DNA of 64,000 bases, taken from contig NZ_JGVW01000061.1 of NCBI RefSeq assembly GCF_000687455.2, forward strand, positions 1 through 64,000, in the 5' to 3' direction. The position numbers were made by a program, and so were the translations under genes. The notes under the pieces were generated by a model that did not search any database, was not told the origin of the DNA, and saw nothing but the letters and a program-made list of their open reading frames with translations. This document shows, one piece after another, positions 38,171-46,018 of this stretch. This stretch comes from Burkholderia sp. lig30 (GTDB lineage: Bacteria; Pseudomonadota; Gammaproteobacteria; Burkholderiales; Burkholderiaceae). Each line of letters starts with the position of its first letter. Within the stretch, counting starts at the first letter, position 1.

Positions 38171-39005
38171 CCGGTCCGCCCGCGCGCATACGCTGCTCGA
38201 GGTGCTGATCGCGCTGTCCGTCGGCCTGCTGGTGCTTGCGGCGGCGGGCACGCTGTACCACACGCAGCGCGTGGCGCAGCGTCGCGCCGACGACGCCTTT
38301 CTCATGCGCGATGCTGCCAGCACGACACTGATGCTGGTTGGCCAGCACATTCAGATGGCGGGATTCCGCCCGCTCGACGCCACGTTCGGCTCGCCGTTCC
38401 GGCCGCTGTTCGGGTGCGCGTCGGGCAGGGTGCGTGGCCCGGACGCGCAGCCGTGGTGCGAATCCGCGCGCACCCAGTCCGATTCGCTGATGGTGCGCTA
38501 TGTCGGCGATGCGGTGTCGACCTGGCCGACCGCCGGCGGAGACGCGTCGGATTGTCTGGGGCAGGGCGTCGGCGCGGCGGGTGCGCGCCCGTTCGTGTCG
38601 AATCGCTTCGACGCGCACGCCAGCCCGTCCACCGGCGAGCCCGAGCTGTATTGCGAGGGAAGCGGCCGTCCCGGCGTCGCGCAACCCGTCGTCGCTGGAA
38701 TCGAGCAGTTGCGCTTCCGTTTTCTGCCGCGCGGCGCGACGCGGTTCGTCGACGCGGGCGCGATGCGTGCGGACGACTGGGCGCGGGTCGAGGCGGTGCA
38801 TGTTTGCGTGCGCGCCCGGGGCGAGTTCAGACAGGCCGGCGCGCGCTATCGTGATTGCGACGGCAATGACGCGGCGGCGCGCGACGGCCGCGGGCGGCTG
38901 ACGCTTCATCGCGTCATTGCGTTGAGAAATGCGAGTGACGGCAACGGCAACGAGGGCGAGGGCGGTGCGCGCGCCGGCGCGCATCAAGGGGAGGCGCTGC
39001 CATGA
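38160..39005 (+). CDS. PilW-like minor pilin
   Basis: 281 residues from the ATG at 38160 (MRADRSARAH). The prepilin segment HTLLEVLIALSVGLLVLAAAG lacks the usual Gly before cleavage (Ala-His instead), so processing may be poor. The body contains QHIQMAGFRPL, a signature of PilW proteins, and several Cys residues. It overlaps the PilV-like gene by 11 bases and the next gene by 4. Confidence 0.8.
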   Translation: MRADRSARAHTLLEVLIALSVGLLVLAAAGTLYHTQRVAQRRADDAFLMRDAASTTLMLVGQHIQMAGFRPLDATFGSPFRPLFGCASGRVRGPDAQPWCESARTQSDSLMVRYVGDAVSTWPTAGGDASDCLGQGVGAAGARPFVSNRFDAHASPSTGEPELYCEGSGRPGVAQPVVAGIEQLRFRFLPRGATRFVDAGAMRADDWARVEAVHVCVRARGEFRQAGARYRDCDGNDAAARDGRGRLTLHRVIALRNASDGNGNEGEGGARAGAHQGEALP

Positions 39006-39544
39006 TCCGACCTGAGCGCCGCGGGCGGCCTCCTGCCTCCGGCAAGCGAATTCGCCGCATGACGGGGATGGCGCTTCCCGCGGTCGTTACGGTTGCCGCC
39101 GCAATCGTGGCACTGACGGGCGCATGGTTCGAGGCCGCGTTGACCGAGGCGCGGAGGACGCGCGCGCTGTCCGATCGACTGATCGCGTTTCATGCCGCCG
39201 ATGCCGCGCTTGCTGCCTGTGTGGCGCGCTTGAGGCGCGGGGAGGCGGCCTATCTGGATGCGGGCATATCGCACGCCGAGCCCGACGCGTGGCGGCGCGC
39301 GTCGGCGCTCGCGAGGCCCGAAGCGATCGAGCCGTTCGCCGCATGGCCGATGGCCGCGCGTCCGCCACGTTGCCTGATCGAAGCGTGGGGCATCGGGCAT
39401 CCCGCGCCCGGCCGCGCGTATCTCGTGACCGCGCACGGCGTCGGCTCGCATGCGTCGAGCGCCGCATGGCTGCAGATGCAGATCCTGATCCGTGGCGGCC
39501 GGATCGTCGCGCAACGCTGGCGCCGCGTCGCGGCGTCGCCTTGA
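39002..39544 (+). CDS. PilX-like pilus assembly protein
   Basis: 180 residues. The N-terminal hydrophobic segment (MALPAVVTVAAAIVALTGAWFEAALTEARR) is preceded by a basic stretch, as in PilX proteins, which lack a classic prepilin motif. The body is Ala/Arg rich with two Cys residues. It is assigned mainly by position between PilW-like and PilE-like genes. Confidence 0.65.
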   Translation: MIRPERRGRPPASGKRIRRMTGMALPAVVTVAAAIVALTGAWFEAALTEARRTRALSDRLIAFHAADAALAACVARLRRGEAAYLDAGISHAEPDAWRRASALARPEAIEPFAAWPMAARPPRCLIEAWGIGHPAPGRAYLVTAHGVGSHASSAAWLQMQILIRGGRIVAQRWRRVAASP

Positions 39545-39562
39545 TACGCCACGGAGGCATGC

Positions 39563-39988
39563 ATGCGTCAGTCGGCCGGATTCACGTTGATCGAACTGGT
39601 GGTTGCGCTGGCAATCGTCGCGTTGCTGGCGGGCTTTGCGATCCCGTCGTATCGGCAGCACGTCGCGCAAGGGCATCGCGCGTCGGCAGTCGCCGCGCTG
39701 TACCGCGCGGCGCAGCATCTCGAGACGCTCGACGGCGCGCTGCCGTCGAGCCTGCCGGACGGGCTCGCCCGTGCGCCGGCGGAGGGGCGCGCCGTGTATC
39801 GGCTGCGGATGCGGCGCCCGGACGGCGACAGCTTCATCGCGTATGCGCTGGAAGCGCAGCCGCTCGCCCCGGGGCCGATGCGTGATGACCGGTGCGGGGT
39901 CTTCTCGTTGCGTTCCGACGGCACGAAGGGCAACGTGCTCGCGGGCGGCGTGGACGAGTGGGAGCCGGCGTGCTGGGGATTGCGTTGA
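39563..39988 (+). CDS. type IV pilin PilE-like
   Basis: 141 residues. Very short leader MRQSAG, then FTLIELVVALAIVALLAGFAIPSYRQHV, a perfect N-methylated pilin start with Glu at mature position 5. The C-terminal part has the pattern DRCGVFSLRSDGTKGN...ACWGL with a disulphide loop, as in PilE minor pilins. No pilY1 adhesin gene lies in the cluster. Confidence 0.88.
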   Translation: MRQSAGFTLIELVVALAIVALLAGFAIPSYRQHVAQGHRASAVAALYRAAQHLETLDGALPSSLPDGLARAPAEGRAVYRLRMRRPDGDSFIAYALEAQPLAPGPMRDDRCGVFSLRSDGTKGNVLAGGVDEWEPACWGLR

Positions 39989-40013
39989 CGGGGAGCGGGT
40001 TCGCGGCCGCGCG

Positions 40014-40508
40014 TCAGTCGTCGCCGGCGGTTTCGGTGGCGGGCGCGCTTCCGGCTTCGCTCGCGGTTTCGTTCCCGGCTTCACCCGCGCCCGTTCGACG
40101 GGCGTGCTTCCAGATCTGGTAGATCTCCCACGCGGCAAAGCCGAGCGAGCCCCACTTCAACGTCGGGCCGGCGCTCGTGCGCAGCAGCGAACGCACCGGC
40201 TTGGCGATGACGAGCGACGCAAGCGAGCTGAGGATCGGATACTGGCTCACCAACTGGCTGAGGCTCGCGTTGAGGTTCTTCGCGGACTGGCCGATCGAGC
40301 CGCTGGCCAGCCCGGGGACGAGCAGCTTGATCCAGCGGAAGCGGGCGATGGCCTCGCGCAGTTCGGTGCCAGCTTCCGCCAGCTCCAGCCGCTCGACGTC
40401 CGAGCGCAGGATCAGCAGTTCCTTGCGGATCGCGCGATGCTGCGCGGCGCTCAAATGCGCGCGCGGCGAAAAGGTGCGGTATTTGTTGGCCGTGACATTC
40501 TGGCTCAT
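40014..40508 (-). CDS. DUF3318-like protein, YqjK position
   Basis: 164 residues, function unknown. A basic N terminus (HRAIRKELLILRSDVERLELAEAGTELREAI) precedes two weakly hydrophobic stretches (PILSSLASLVIAKPVRSLL; LKWGSLGFAAWEIYQIWKH) and an acidic low-complexity tail (EAGNETASEAGSAPATETAGDD). It is last in a three-gene unit with a YqjE-like and a YqjD-like protein, and so is probably membrane associated. Confidence 0.75.
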   Translation of the reverse strand: MSQNVTANKYRTFSPRAHLSAAQHRAIRKELLILRSDVERLELAEAGTELREAIARFRWIKLLVPGLASGSIGQSAKNLNASLSQLVSQYPILSSLASLVIAKPVRSLLRTSAGPTLKWGSLGFAAWEIYQIWKHARRTGAGEAGNETASEAGSAPATETAGDD

Positions 40509-40551
40509 GGCGCGTCGGCGAAGTGAGTGATGAGGACGAACGCCTGCGCGT

Positions 40552-40941
40552 TCATGACTTGGCGCGGAACAGCTCGCGGTCTTTCTCGAGTTCGGTCAGC
40601 GTGGCTTCGAACATGGTCGGCGCCTCCCGCACGTCCGCACGCGCCTTCAGCGCGCATCCGGCGGCGGCCAGCGCATACAGCGCGGTAATGGCCGCGAGCG
40701 ACTGCCAGCGATAGCTGTCCCAGAAAGCGATCGCGACGAGCACGGTCAGGCTGACGAGTGCCATCATCGCCAGCATCATCGCGGCGAGCCCGAAGAACAG
40801 CACGCCGAGGAGTCGCTCCTTTTCCTCGGCAAGCTCGATGCCCACCAGCTCGAGGCGCGTCTGCAAAAGCCCGATCGCGGAACCGACGAGGCGGCGCAGC
40901 GGCCCGTGCCCCGACGGCTGCGATTTGGTGTCTGTCGTCAT
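40552..40941 (-). CDS. YqjE/DUF1469 (phage holin-like) membrane protein
   Basis: 129 residues from the ATG at 40941 (MTTDTKSQPS). Two membrane helices (about 50-72 and 80-100; LLGVLFFGLAAMMLAMMALVSLTVLVAIAFW and LAAITALYALAAAGCAL) follow an amphipathic LLQTRLELVGIELAEEKERL motif typical of the family. The name 'holin' is only a family label; nothing here indicates a prophage. Confidence 0.85.
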   Translation of the reverse strand: MTTDTKSQPSGHGPLRRLVGSAIGLLQTRLELVGIELAEEKERLLGVLFFGLAAMMLAMMALVSLTVLVAIAFWDSYRWQSLAAITALYALAAAGCALKARADVREAPTMFEATLTELEKDRELFRAKS

Positions 40942-41068
40942 GTATGGTGTGCTTGCGCGTGCGAAAAACGGCTGAGACAAAGCCGACCGGCGTGCTTGTG
41001 CCAGTCAGCTTCGGTGCCGCCGGGCCGTGCAACGACAGCCCGCGGCGGCGGGCGGCGCGGTTCGCGCG

Positions 41069-41371
41069 TTACTTGCGATTGATCAGCAGGCCGATCAGCA
41101 CGCCGACGCCGGCCGCGATGCCGATCGACGTCCACGGATGCTCGTGCACGTAATCGTCGGTTGCGCGCGCGGCCTTCTTGCCCTTCTCGACCACCACGAC
41201 CTGGACGTCGGCCGCCTTTTCCTTCGCCTGCTTCAGACGCGACAGCGCCTTCTCGCGCAGCTCGGACGCACGGTCGCCCGTGCTGCTCGCAGCTTGCTTG
41301 AGCAGGTCTTCTGCGTCCGCGAGAACGGTCTTGATATCCGACATCAGTTTCTCCTTGTTGATTTCCGACAT
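41069..41371 (-). CDS. ElaB/YqjD (DUF883) family membrane-anchored protein
   Basis: 100 residues from the ATG at 41371 (MSEINKEKLM). A helical N-terminal part (DIKTVLADAEDLLKQAASSTGDRASELREKALSRLKQAKEKA) leads to HEHPWTSIGIAAGVGVLIGLLINRK, the C-terminal tail anchor of the family. E. coli YqjD binds ribosomes at the inner membrane in stationary phase. It is first of the yqjD-yqjE-yqjK-like unit. Confidence 0.88.
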   Translation of the reverse strand: MSEINKEKLMSDIKTVLADAEDLLKQAASSTGDRASELREKALSRLKQAKEKAADVQVVVVEKGKKAARATDDYVHEHPWTSIGIAAGVGVLIGLLINRK

Positions 41372-41680
41372 TGCAACTCCCTTCGTGCTGATCATGCGTC
41401 AGGTTCATATCGTAACGAAACGCGTGCCTGCTGGCGAGTCGGGATCGCGCAGGGTTGCGCGCCACATGTGTCGGAATGGTAAACGATTTGTAATGTATAG
41501 AGAGAGGTGATCGTGCGGAAAAGTTTCCGGCCGTTGCCGGAACGCGGTCAAAAATGACAAAAATGTATGAATATCGAACGGAATATTCGTTCGCGTGACC
41601 GCCCGCTTCCCGTAAGCTTCCCGACGGGCCGCGCGTATGGCGCGGCGACTTTCACCCCCTTCGTTCAAGGAGAGAACACC
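41372..41680. other. divergent promoter region of yqjD-like and peroxiredoxin genes
   Basis: Relatively AT-rich, no gene. CGAACG-GAATATT-CGTTCG at 41575-41593 is an inverted repeat of 6-base arms about 90 bases before the peroxiredoxin start and could be an operator. I could not identify an OxyR consensus. Confidence 0.5.
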
Positions 41681-42319
41681 ATGAGTCTGCGTCTTGGCGA
41701 CATCGCGCCGGATTTCGAACAGGATTCGAGCCTCGGCCGCATCAAGTTTCATGAATGGCTCGGCGGCAGCTGGGGCGTGTTGTTCTCCCATCCGGCCGAC
41801 TACACGCCGGTGTGCACGACGGAGCTCGGGCTGACCGCGAAGCTGAAGGGCGAGTTCGAGAAGCGCAACGTGAAGGTGATCGCGCTGTCGGTCGACAGCG
41901 TCGAATCGCACAAAGGCTGGATCGACGACATCAACGACACGCAGGCCACGCACGTCGGCTTCCCGATCATCGCCGACGCCGACCGCAAGGTATCGCAGCT
42001 TTACGACATGATCCACCCGAACGCGAACGAGACGCTCACCGTGCGCTCGCTGTTCGTGATCGATCCGAACAAGAAGGTGCGGCTCATCATCACGTATCCG
42101 GCCAGCACCGGGCGCAACTTCGACGAGGTGCTGCGCGTGATCGACTCGCTGCAGCTGACGGACAACTACAAGGTCGCGACGCCGGGCAACTGGAAGGACG
42201 GCGACGACGTGGTGATCGTCCCGTCGCTGAAGGACCCGGAAGAACTGAAGCAGCGTTTCCCGAAGGGCTTCAACGCGGTGCGTCCGTACCTGCGCGTCAC
42301 CCCGCAGCCGAACAAGTGA
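41681..42319 (+). CDS. 1-Cys peroxiredoxin (Prx6 type)
   Basis: Reduces hydrogen and alkyl peroxides. It has 212 residues from the ATG at 41681 with an AAGGAGAG site. The peroxidatic Cys45 lies in HPADYTPVCTTELG. The Prx6 C-terminal extension (KVATPGNWKDGDDVVIVPSLKDPEELKQRFPKG) is present. No second conserved Cys is visible, so an external thiol must recycle it. Confidence 0.95.
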   Translation: MSLRLGDIAPDFEQDSSLGRIKFHEWLGGSWGVLFSHPADYTPVCTTELGLTAKLKGEFEKRNVKVIALSVDSVESHKGWIDDINDTQATHVGFPIIADADRKVSQLYDMIHPNANETLTVRSLFVIDPNKKVRLIITYPASTGRNFDEVLRVIDSLQLTDNYKVATPGNWKDGDDVVIVPSLKDPEELKQRFPKGFNAVRPYLRVTPQPNK

Positions 42320-42396
42320 AGCACGGCGCGGCGCGCTCGCGCCGGCGGCACGTCCGTCGCGCGGTCCAGAGCCCGCGCGCGTCGATTCGAACGCAA

Positions 42397-42430
42397 ACGG
42401 CCCGCCCGGCATTTATGCCGGGCGGGCCGT
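42397..42430. terminator. strong palindrome between peroxiredoxin and gcdH
   Basis: ACGGCCCGCCCGGC-atttat-GCCGGGCGGGCCGT, a perfect 14-base stem, or 16 counting AT/AT. It lies between converging genes. The following CCCTTTC is a weak T tract, so it probably stops both transcripts. Confidence 0.8.
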
Positions 42431-42475
42431 CCCTTTCGTGCATGCGGAGCGTGCGCGTACGCGGACGCGCGGCGA

Positions 42476-43663
42476 TCAGAAGAACGCCTGGATGCCCGTC
42501 TGCGCGCGGCCGAGGATCAGCGCGTGGATGTCGTGCGTGCCCTCGTAGGTGTTGACCACTTCGAGGTTGACGAGGTGGCGGGCGACGCCGAACTCGTCGG
42601 AGATGCCGTTGCCGCCCAGCATGTCGCGCGCGAGCCGCGCGACGTCGAGCGCCTTGCCGCACGAGTTGCGCTTCATGATCGACGTGATCTCGACGGCCGC
42701 CGTGCCTTCGTCCTTCATCCGGCCGAGGCGCAGCACGCCTTGCAGGCCGAGCGTGATTTCCGTCTGCATGTCGGCGAGCTTTTTCTGGATCAGCTGGTTC
42801 GCGGCGAGCGGCCGGCCGAACTGCTTGCGGTCGAGCACATACTGGCGCGCGGTGTGCCAGCACGATTCGGCGGCGCCGAGCGCGCCCCACGCGATCCCGT
42901 AGCGCGCCGAGTTCAGGCACGTGAACGGGCCGCGCAGGCCGGAGACGTTCGGCAGCATGTTCTCCTCGGGCACGAACACTTCATCGAGCACGATCTCGCC
43001 GGTGATCGACGCGCGCAGGCCGACCTTGCCGTGAATCGCCGGTGCGGACAGACCCTTCCAGCCCTTCTCGAGAATGAAGCCGCGGATCGTGTCGCGGCCG
43101 TCTTCCTTGAGCTTCGCCCAGACGACGAACACGTCGGCGATCGGCGAGTTCGTGATCCACATCTTCGAGCCGGACAGCGAAAAACCGCCGGACACTTTCT
43201 TCGCGCGGGTCACCATGCTGCCCGGATCGGAGCCGTGGTTCGGCTCGGTCAGGCCGAAGCAGCCGATCCATTCCCCGGTGGCGAGCTTCGGCAGGTATTT
43301 CTCCTTCTGCGCGTCGGAGCCGAATTCGAAGATCGGCACCATCACGAGCGACGACTGCACCGACATCATCGACCGGTAACCGGAGTCGACGCGCTCGACT
43401 TCGCGCGCGATGAGGCCGTAGCTCACGTAATTGAGACCGGGGCCGCCGTATTGCTCGGGGATCGTCGGGCCGAGCAGGCCGAGTTCGCCCATTTCGCGGA
43501 AGATCTCTGCATCGGTGCGTTCGTGGCGGAACGCTTCGATGACGCGCGGCGCGAGCTTGTCCTGCGAATAGGCCCGCGCGGCCTCGCGCACCATGCGCTC
43601 TTCTTCGGTGAGCTGCTGGTCGAGCAGCAGCGGATCGTCCCAATGAAAAGTTGCAGCACTCAT
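42476..43663 (-). CDS. gcdH: glutaryl-CoA dehydrogenase
   Basis: FAD enzyme that oxidises and decarboxylates glutaryl-CoA to crotonyl-CoA in lysine/tryptophan breakdown. At 395 residues it is full length. Family pieces are [43 protein letters not shown] and the C-terminal [27 protein letters not shown] with the catalytic Glu in YEGT. It diverges from an IclR-type regulator, and three 49-base repeats lie just upstream of its start. Confidence 0.96.
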   Translation of the reverse strand: MSAATFHWDDPLLLDQQLTEEERMVREAARAYSQDKLAPRVIEAFRHERTDAEIFREMGELGLLGPTIPEQYGGPGLNYVSYGLIAREVERVDSGYRSMMSVQSSLVMVPIFEFGSDAQKEKYLPKLATGEWIGCFGLTEPNHGSDPGSMVTRAKKVSGGFSLSGSKMWITNSPIADVFVVWAKLKEDGRDTIRGFILEKGWKGLSAPAIHGKVGLRASITGEIVLDEVFVPEENMLPNVSGLRGPFTCLNSARYGIAWGALGAAESCWHTARQYVLDRKQFGRPLAANQLIQKKLADMQTEITLGLQGVLRLGRMKDEGTAAVEITSIMKRNSCGKALDVARLARDMLGGNGISDEFGVARHLVNLEVVNTYEGTHDIHALILGRAQTGIQAFF

Positions 43664-43676
43664 CGTCTCATCTCCT

Positions 43677-43820
43677 GTCGACCCGAGTTGGCGCTTCAGC
43701 GCTTACTCGGGTCCCATGCTATGCGGTCGACCCGAGTTGGTGCTTCGGCGGTTACTCGGGTCCCATGCTTCGCGGTCGACCCGAGTTGGCGCCTTGGCGC
43801 TTGATCGGATTCCATGCCTA
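43677..43820. repeat. three tandem 49-base repeats
   Basis: Copies begin at 43677, 43726 and 43775, each starting GTCGACCCGAGTTGG. Every copy can fold (ACCCGAGT with ACTCGGGT, inner GGCGC/GCGC). Copy 3 has diverged in its 3' half (TGATCGGATTCC for TTACTCGGGTCC). The array fills the gcdH 5' region from 14 bases before the start codon. Confidence 0.9.
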
Positions 43821-43837
43821 CGGTTTACTTGACTGTA

Positions 43838-43854
43838 GTTCCGCTGTGCGGAAC
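43838..43854. promoter_or_regulatory. IclR-type operator candidate
   Basis: GTTCCGC-TGT-GCGGAAC is a perfect 7-base inverted repeat 35 bases before the IclR gene. It resembles known IclR-family operators. It may control both gcdH and the regulator. Confidence 0.55.
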
Positions 43855-43888
43855 AATGTTTTGCAATTGCATCCCAGTGTAGCACCAG

Positions 43889-44680
43889 ATGACGCTTGCA
43901 ACCATCAACGATCGAGAAGTGGACGAACGCAAGTTCGTCGTTGCGCTCGCGCGCGGGCTGGACCTGCTGCGCGCGTTCCGTCCCGGCGAGCCGATGCTCG
44001 GCAATCGCGACTTCGCGGAGCGCACCGGCCTGCCGAAGGCGACGGTGAACCGGCTCGCGTATACGCTGACGGTGCTCGGCTATCTGCGTTATGACGAGAC
44101 GCTCGGCAAGTACGCGCTCGACGCGGGGGTGCTGTCGCTCGGCTATGCGCTGCTGTCCGGCGCGAGCACGCTGGACCTGGCCCGGCCGCACATGCAGTCG
44201 CTCGCGCGCGAGATCGGCGCGGCGGTCTCGCTCGGCTGCCGCGACGGGCTCGACATGATCTATCTGGAGACGATCCGCAGCGAGACCGCGCTCACGCTCG
44301 GGCTGGCGCCGGGCTCGCGGCTGTCGATGCTGACGAGTTCGATGGGGCGCGCGTATCTGGCCGTGCAGCCGGAAGACGTGCGGCGCGCGCTGTTCGCCGA
44401 GCTGCACAAGGCGGCGGGCGGCGGCGCGGACGCCGATGCGCTCGTCGACGCGGCGCAGCGCGCGGTCGCGGAGTTCGCGGCAGCCGGATGCTGCTATTCG
44501 TTCCGTGCGTGGCACGCGGACGTGAACGCCGCCGCCGTGCCGTTTCGCGAGGCGCGGGAGGGGCGCTGGCTGATCCTGAGCTGCAGCGGTCCGGCGTCGT
44601 CGATGGGCGAGGACGTGTTCAGGACCCAGGTCGGCCCGCGCCTGAAGGCGCTCGCACGGCGGCTCGGCGAGCCGGCCTGA
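43889..44680 (+). CDS. IclR-family transcriptional regulator
   Basis: 263 residues. The N-terminal winged helix (VALARGLDLLRAFRPGEPMLGNRDFAERTGLPKATVNRLAYTLTVLGYL) is typical, followed by the GAF-like effector domain (MIYLETIRSETALTLGLAPGSRLSMLTSSMGRAYLA). Divergence from gcdH suggests control of glutarate catabolism, but homogentisate genes 2 kb away are another possible target. Confidence 0.92.
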   Translation: MTLATINDREVDERKFVVALARGLDLLRAFRPGEPMLGNRDFAERTGLPKATVNRLAYTLTVLGYLRYDETLGKYALDAGVLSLGYALLSGASTLDLARPHMQSLAREIGAAVSLGCRDGLDMIYLETIRSETALTLGLAPGSRLSMLTSSMGRAYLAVQPEDVRRALFAELHKAAGGGADADALVDAAQRAVAEFAAAGCCYSFRAWHADVNAAAVPFREAREGRWLILSCSGPASSMGEDVFRTQVGPRLKALARRLGEPA

Positions 44681-44806
44681 CCGAGGCGGATAGCGTGCAG
44701 TGGGTAGCGTGACGGCGGGCTCTTTCGCGCTCGGCTGCGGGGCCGCGGCGCGCGGTCACGCGGATCCGGTTAGGTGCTTCGGTTCTGAGGAACGCCGGCC
44801 CCTGCG

Positions 44807-45610
44807 TCAGGCCGACTCGGTCCTGGCGAACACCGGCCCCTGCATCAGCCGCACGTCGTGCTGACGCAGCAGTTCGCACTGGGTCTCGTCGGCGACCTGA
44901 TCGAAGATCAGCGGAATCCTCATGCGCTGCGCATAGCCGACCAGCGCCTTCACCATGCCGTCGCGCAACGCGACGGTCGCATCCATCTTGATGTAGTCCG
45001 GCCGCGCCATGTCCGAATCCACCGCGAGGATGCGCCCCGGATCGGGCAGCTTGTCGGCGACCTTGAATCCGTGGTGCTGGTAGCTGCGGGTCAGGTAGCC
45101 GAGAAAGGTCTTGTGCGCGACCGCGGCCGCCGGCAGCTCGATCACGATCCGCTCGGGCGGCAGCCCGAAGCGCGTCAGCACCGACGAGAAATGCTTGCCG
45201 TGGTCGTACTTCACGCTCTTGAGCAGCCGCTCGTGCACCCGCACGAACAATAGCCCGTGGCGCTGCGCGCCGAAGAAGTTGATCGCATGCAGCGTGCGCG
45301 CGAGCCGGTCGAGCGCGACGAGCGCCTGGTCGTCGGCCGCCACGTTGAACGGGTCGCACGGCGCCCCCGCCATCTGCGTCACCGCCTGGAAACCGAGTTC
45401 ATCGCCATAGCGTTCGATCGCGTCGGAAAACGACGCGGACGGCGGCGCGCCCGGCATCGTCACGTCGTAGATCGGTTCGTAGGCGCTGCCGAGCGTCAGG
45501 CCGGGCAGATGCGCGCACGCGGCACCGGCGGAGTCGAGCGCGAGGTGATCCCGCAAATAAGGCAGTTGCCCGGCACGGGCGACCAGCTCTGGAATGGTAG
45601 GCGGAATCAT
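44807..45610 (-). CDS. degenerate EAL-domain protein
   Basis: 267 residues over an EAL fold (AYEPIYDV near 43; LARTLHAINFF; RFGLPPERIVIELPAAAVA; DYIKMDATVALRD; ALVGYAQRMRIPLIFDQVADETQ; QGPVFART). Key catalytic motifs are altered: the EAL signature is replaced by GFQAVTQ, the DDFG loop by VADKLPD, and the QGY/F end by QGPVFA. It probably binds c-di-GMP or a partner instead of cleaving the nucleotide. No GGDEF or PAS part is attached. Confidence 0.8.
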   Translation of the reverse strand: MIPPTIPELVARAGQLPYLRDHLALDSAGAACAHLPGLTLGSAYEPIYDVTMPGAPPSASFSDAIERYGDELGFQAVTQMAGAPCDPFNVAADDQALVALDRLARTLHAINFFGAQRHGLLFVRVHERLLKSVKYDHGKHFSSVLTRFGLPPERIVIELPAAAVAHKTFLGYLTRSYQHHGFKVADKLPDPGRILAVDSDMARPDYIKMDATVALRDGMVKALVGYAQRMRIPLIFDQVADETQCELLRQHDVRLMQGPVFARTESA

Positions 45611-45743
45611 GGGGTCGGCAATGAGTCAGGGCGGCCGGACCGGCCGCCGCACGCATCGATAGTAGCAGCGCGCAATCGGCTCGGCTCGTCGATTTGCTCA
45701 TAACGTTATCCCGCGCCCGGCCGTGCTTCAGGGTTTACGTTGA

Positions 45744-45781
45744 TTTCACTATGCGTAATTCGTTTTACTATTCGTAAATCA
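45744..45781 (+). promoter_or_regulatory. tandem 19-base operator-like repeat before the hydroxylase operon
   Basis: TTTCACTATGCGTAATTCG is followed without a gap by TTTTACTATTCGTAAATCA; 15 of 19 positions agree. The segment is AT-rich compared with its surroundings and lies about 85-120 bases before the small leader frame. It is probably the regulator site of the catabolic operon. Confidence 0.5.
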
Positions 45782-45866
45782 AGAATTTGTCGAAGATCAA
45801 GAAAGCGGAAATCGGGCGCGGCAGCGCGATGCCGTTCCCCGTTCAACAGGAAGCAAGGAGCGAGAC

Positions 45867-46001
45867 ATGGCGGGTGAGAAGGAACGGGCTTGGCAGGCGG
45901 ATCTGACGGAACGGCGGGTCACGGCCGAGCGGCGTCCGGAGCACGCATGCGCATGCATGGCGCTGCGCGACCGGAACACGTGGCGGACCCTCGCGGGCTG
46001 A
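45867..46001 (+). CDS. possible 44-aa leader peptide
   Basis: ATG with a near-ideal AAGGAG site 6 bases upstream; stop 8 bases before the hydroxylase ATG at 46010. The product is charged (MAGEKERAWQADLTERR) with a CAC segment and resembles nothing I know. The strong ribosome site contrasts with the weak one of the next gene, which suggests translational coupling. Confidence 0.4.
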   Translation: MAGEKERAWQADLTERRVTAERRPEHACACMALRDRNTWRTLAG

Positions 46002-46018
46002 GCGGACGGATGGCGATC

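Noticed and set aside
40552..40941. Prophage suggested by the 'holin' family name
   Set aside because: The protein is YqjE-like in a yqjD-yqjE-type unit; no lysin, integrase or structural phage genes are present.
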